Positions 62,888-64,000 of a stretch of 64,000 nt of DNA are shown here, one piece after another. Position 1 is the first letter of the stretch. Each line of letters begins with the position of its first letter. The notes beneath the pieces were generated by a model. That model had not been told where the DNA came from. It made no database searches and worked only from the letters and a program-made list of their open reading frames with translations. Origin of the DNA: Morella rubra (taxonomy: Eukaryota > Streptophyta > Magnoliopsida > Fagales > Myricaceae); contig CM025853.1 in NCBI GenBank assembly GCA_003952965.2, forward strand, positions 10,549,161 through 10,613,160. The letters are read 5' to 3'. The position numbers and the translations under genes were made by a program.

Positions 62888-63193
62888 ACACTCAAACCGT
62901 AGAATTCTCAAGCTTCTCTGCCTCCTCTTCTTTGATCTGTTGCTGTTGGAGGTCTGACTCATGGGCATCTGGTGTTCAAGAAAGCATAAGCAAAACAAAG
63001 CAAATATTCGAAAACTGATGTTAGTACAGAAGAAGCATAAGCAGAAACGATTATGCAATCGACAAACCGAGCTTGATAAAGCACCTGAAAACTTGATGGC
63101 AGTATTCTGCTCCCTCGAAGGCCCTACGTTTATCTGTGAAAATGAGAAGGCAGCAAATGACGCCACGACCAGGCAACTAACTATGATTATCAT
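61180..63193 (-). CDS. CHUP1-like paralogue, copy B, frameshifted C-terminus
   Basis: Same family and exon plan as copy A: 63193-63085, 62968-62898, 62762-62106, 61899-61180, giving 518 residues. The N-terminal anchor, coiled coil and the MVEELVYQRWIHNCLRF signature are kept. Exon 3 holds 14 residues absent from copy A (GSVEYEFLIHDKDR). The ancestral exon 3 acceptor AG is GG here (62767-62766); the next AG (62764-62763) would restore splicing with loss of one Glu, and I used it. A 7-bp tandem duplication at 61236-61249 shifts the frame after VSFNDSV; translation then runs about 21 residues to a stop at 61180. The remaining ~130 residues lie in another frame down to 60840. It may be a decaying duplicate or a shortened protein. 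Confidence 0.75.
62844..62885. repeat. (GA)n microsatellite in intron 2 of CHUP1-like copy B
   Basis: A long GA tract between exon 2 and exon 3 of copy B. The same place in copy A (about 53784-53796) has only a short GA run, so the tract expanded, or contracted in A, after duplication. Confidence 0.9.
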
Positions 63194-64000
63194 GTAGTTT
63201 AACTTCTTCACAGGTCAGAACAGTTTAAAAAGCCCAGCTGGGACATATACTCAGGAAGTCTCGAGTAGTTTAACTTGTTCACAGGTCAGAACAGCTTAAA
63301 GCCCTATCTGGGACATACACTCGGGAACTCTTCGAGTTTCCATGCGGTTTCACCATCACAACATTCTTATCAAATATATCGCCCAGACTCCCACCTCAGT
63401 AGCTCATCACCAAGTAGTGGTCGATCTTAATCCGTACAGTGATATTTAATGCCATTGGAAGAACGTGTTAGAAAATCTACAATAGACAAGACTCCCACAA
63501 CAATGAATGCAGACAAAAAAGAGAAAAAAAAGAGTGCAGGATATTTGCTAAGACGACAAAGCTATTTAAAGCGCATGGGTTTCTCAATATCTGCATCTAA
63601 ATACGCTCTAATCTCTTTGTTCAATCATTAAACAAGCTCCAATCTTGCTATTATTAGATAATTAGATTTGTTAGTGACACAATCACAGATTCTTGGTGAA
63701 CGGGGTTAGTGAGTAATTGGAGGCCAAAAGAATGCTCAGCAGTTTCCAGCAGACGAGCAAGATATTCCCAAGGCCCATTGGCAAAAACAAACAAATGTGA
63801 CGGACATGAACTGAAAATTGATGAGCTATAATCGACCTAACCACTAAGTACTAACCAGGATTTCTTGAGATGACTCGTCAAAGAGAAGGTAGAGATTAGA
63901 TTCTACTTTTGTTCTTCCATAAAAATAGAAACCATAACATGATTCTCCTTATTGACGGAATGTTTGTTTTTGTGAAGAAATTAAATGTGAAGCCATACTT
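63194..64000 (-). promoter_or_regulatory. Upstream region of CHUP1-like copy B
   Basis: Homologous to 54100-55045 and includes the same roughly 70-bp tandem repeat next to the start codon. At about 63806-63885 it has a stretch (aactgaaaattgatgagcta and onwards) not matched in copy A. The MITE present in copy A is absent. No other gene is seen to the right edge. Confidence 0.5.

Larger units (their letters stand above)
60362..64000. repeat. Segmental duplication, copy B (runs off right edge)
   Basis: Colinear with 51337-55045. Its left homology starts exactly at the LTR edge (attaggatatag against attactatatag in copy A). A long GA microsatellite is expanded here (62844-62885) in the CHUP1-like intron 2. 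The right limit lies beyond the window. Confidence 0.9.

Noticed and set aside
62347-63018. Open frame of 223 codons on the plus strand
   Set aside because: It is antisense to exons 2 and 3 of CHUP1-like copy B, has low-complexity Ser/Leu content, and its middle part is the GA microsatellite.
1-64000. CRISPR arrays, operons, rRNA genes, replication origins, endogenous viral genes
   Set aside because: None was recognised. The direct repeats present are intronic or intergenic tandem or segmental duplications without regular spacer structure.

Overview
The window looks like nuclear DNA from a eudicot plant, probably a woody rosid (inference). It has intron-rich genes with GT-AG introns of up to several kb, AT-rich spacers, plant-only families (CLE peptide, oleosin, CHUP1-like) and many retroelement and MITE remnants. 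Nothing bacterial, viral or organellar was recognised. All exon boundaries were placed by hand from reading-frame continuity, splice signals and remembered family sequences; no alignment or transcript evidence was used.

Layout. (1) 1-13258, minus strand: most of the N-terminal half of TAF2, the TFIID subunit with a dead M1-aminopeptidase fold. Twelve in-phase exons are visible. The gene runs off the left edge, and its initiating exon was not found. Its introns hold a hAT-like element, a truncated LINE tail, a Copia-type primer site, a Tourist-like MITE and a damaged tRNA-Phe sequence. (2) 13259-23200: intergenic, full of MITEs and an LTR-like block. (3) 23892-34623, plus strand: a complete ten-exon TFIIE alpha gene of 476 residues, head-to-head with TAF2. 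One intron carries a 160-bp tandem repeat broken by a LINE, and another carries a LINE in the opposite orientation plus a fold-back element. (4) 37893-38219, plus: a CLE peptide precursor ending RLVPTGPNPLHH, closest to CLE13. From memory, CLE13 and TAF2 are also neighbours in Arabidopsis, which suggests old microsynteny. (5) 45680-46162, plus: an intronless, plant-specific protein of 160 residues, function unknown. (6) 49568-50005, minus: an intronless 145-residue oleosin with a seed-type RY/G-box pair upstream. (7) 51.3-55.0 kb and 60.4-64.0 kb: a direct segmental duplication, each copy holding a four-exon minus-strand gene for a short CHUP1-like coiled-coil protein. Between them lies a 3'-truncated Ty3/gypsy element (LTR, primer site, gag, protease start).

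The most informative part is the CHUP1-like pair. Copy A has an open 617-residue frame. Copy B has a 7-bp duplication that shifts the frame and removes about 130 residues, and it has lost the canonical AG of one splice acceptor, with an in-frame AG three bases on. A MITE with a 3-bp target duplication sits in copy A, while copy B keeps the empty site. No wholly new molecular system was identified. The novelty is in gene structure, duplication history and nested mobile elements.
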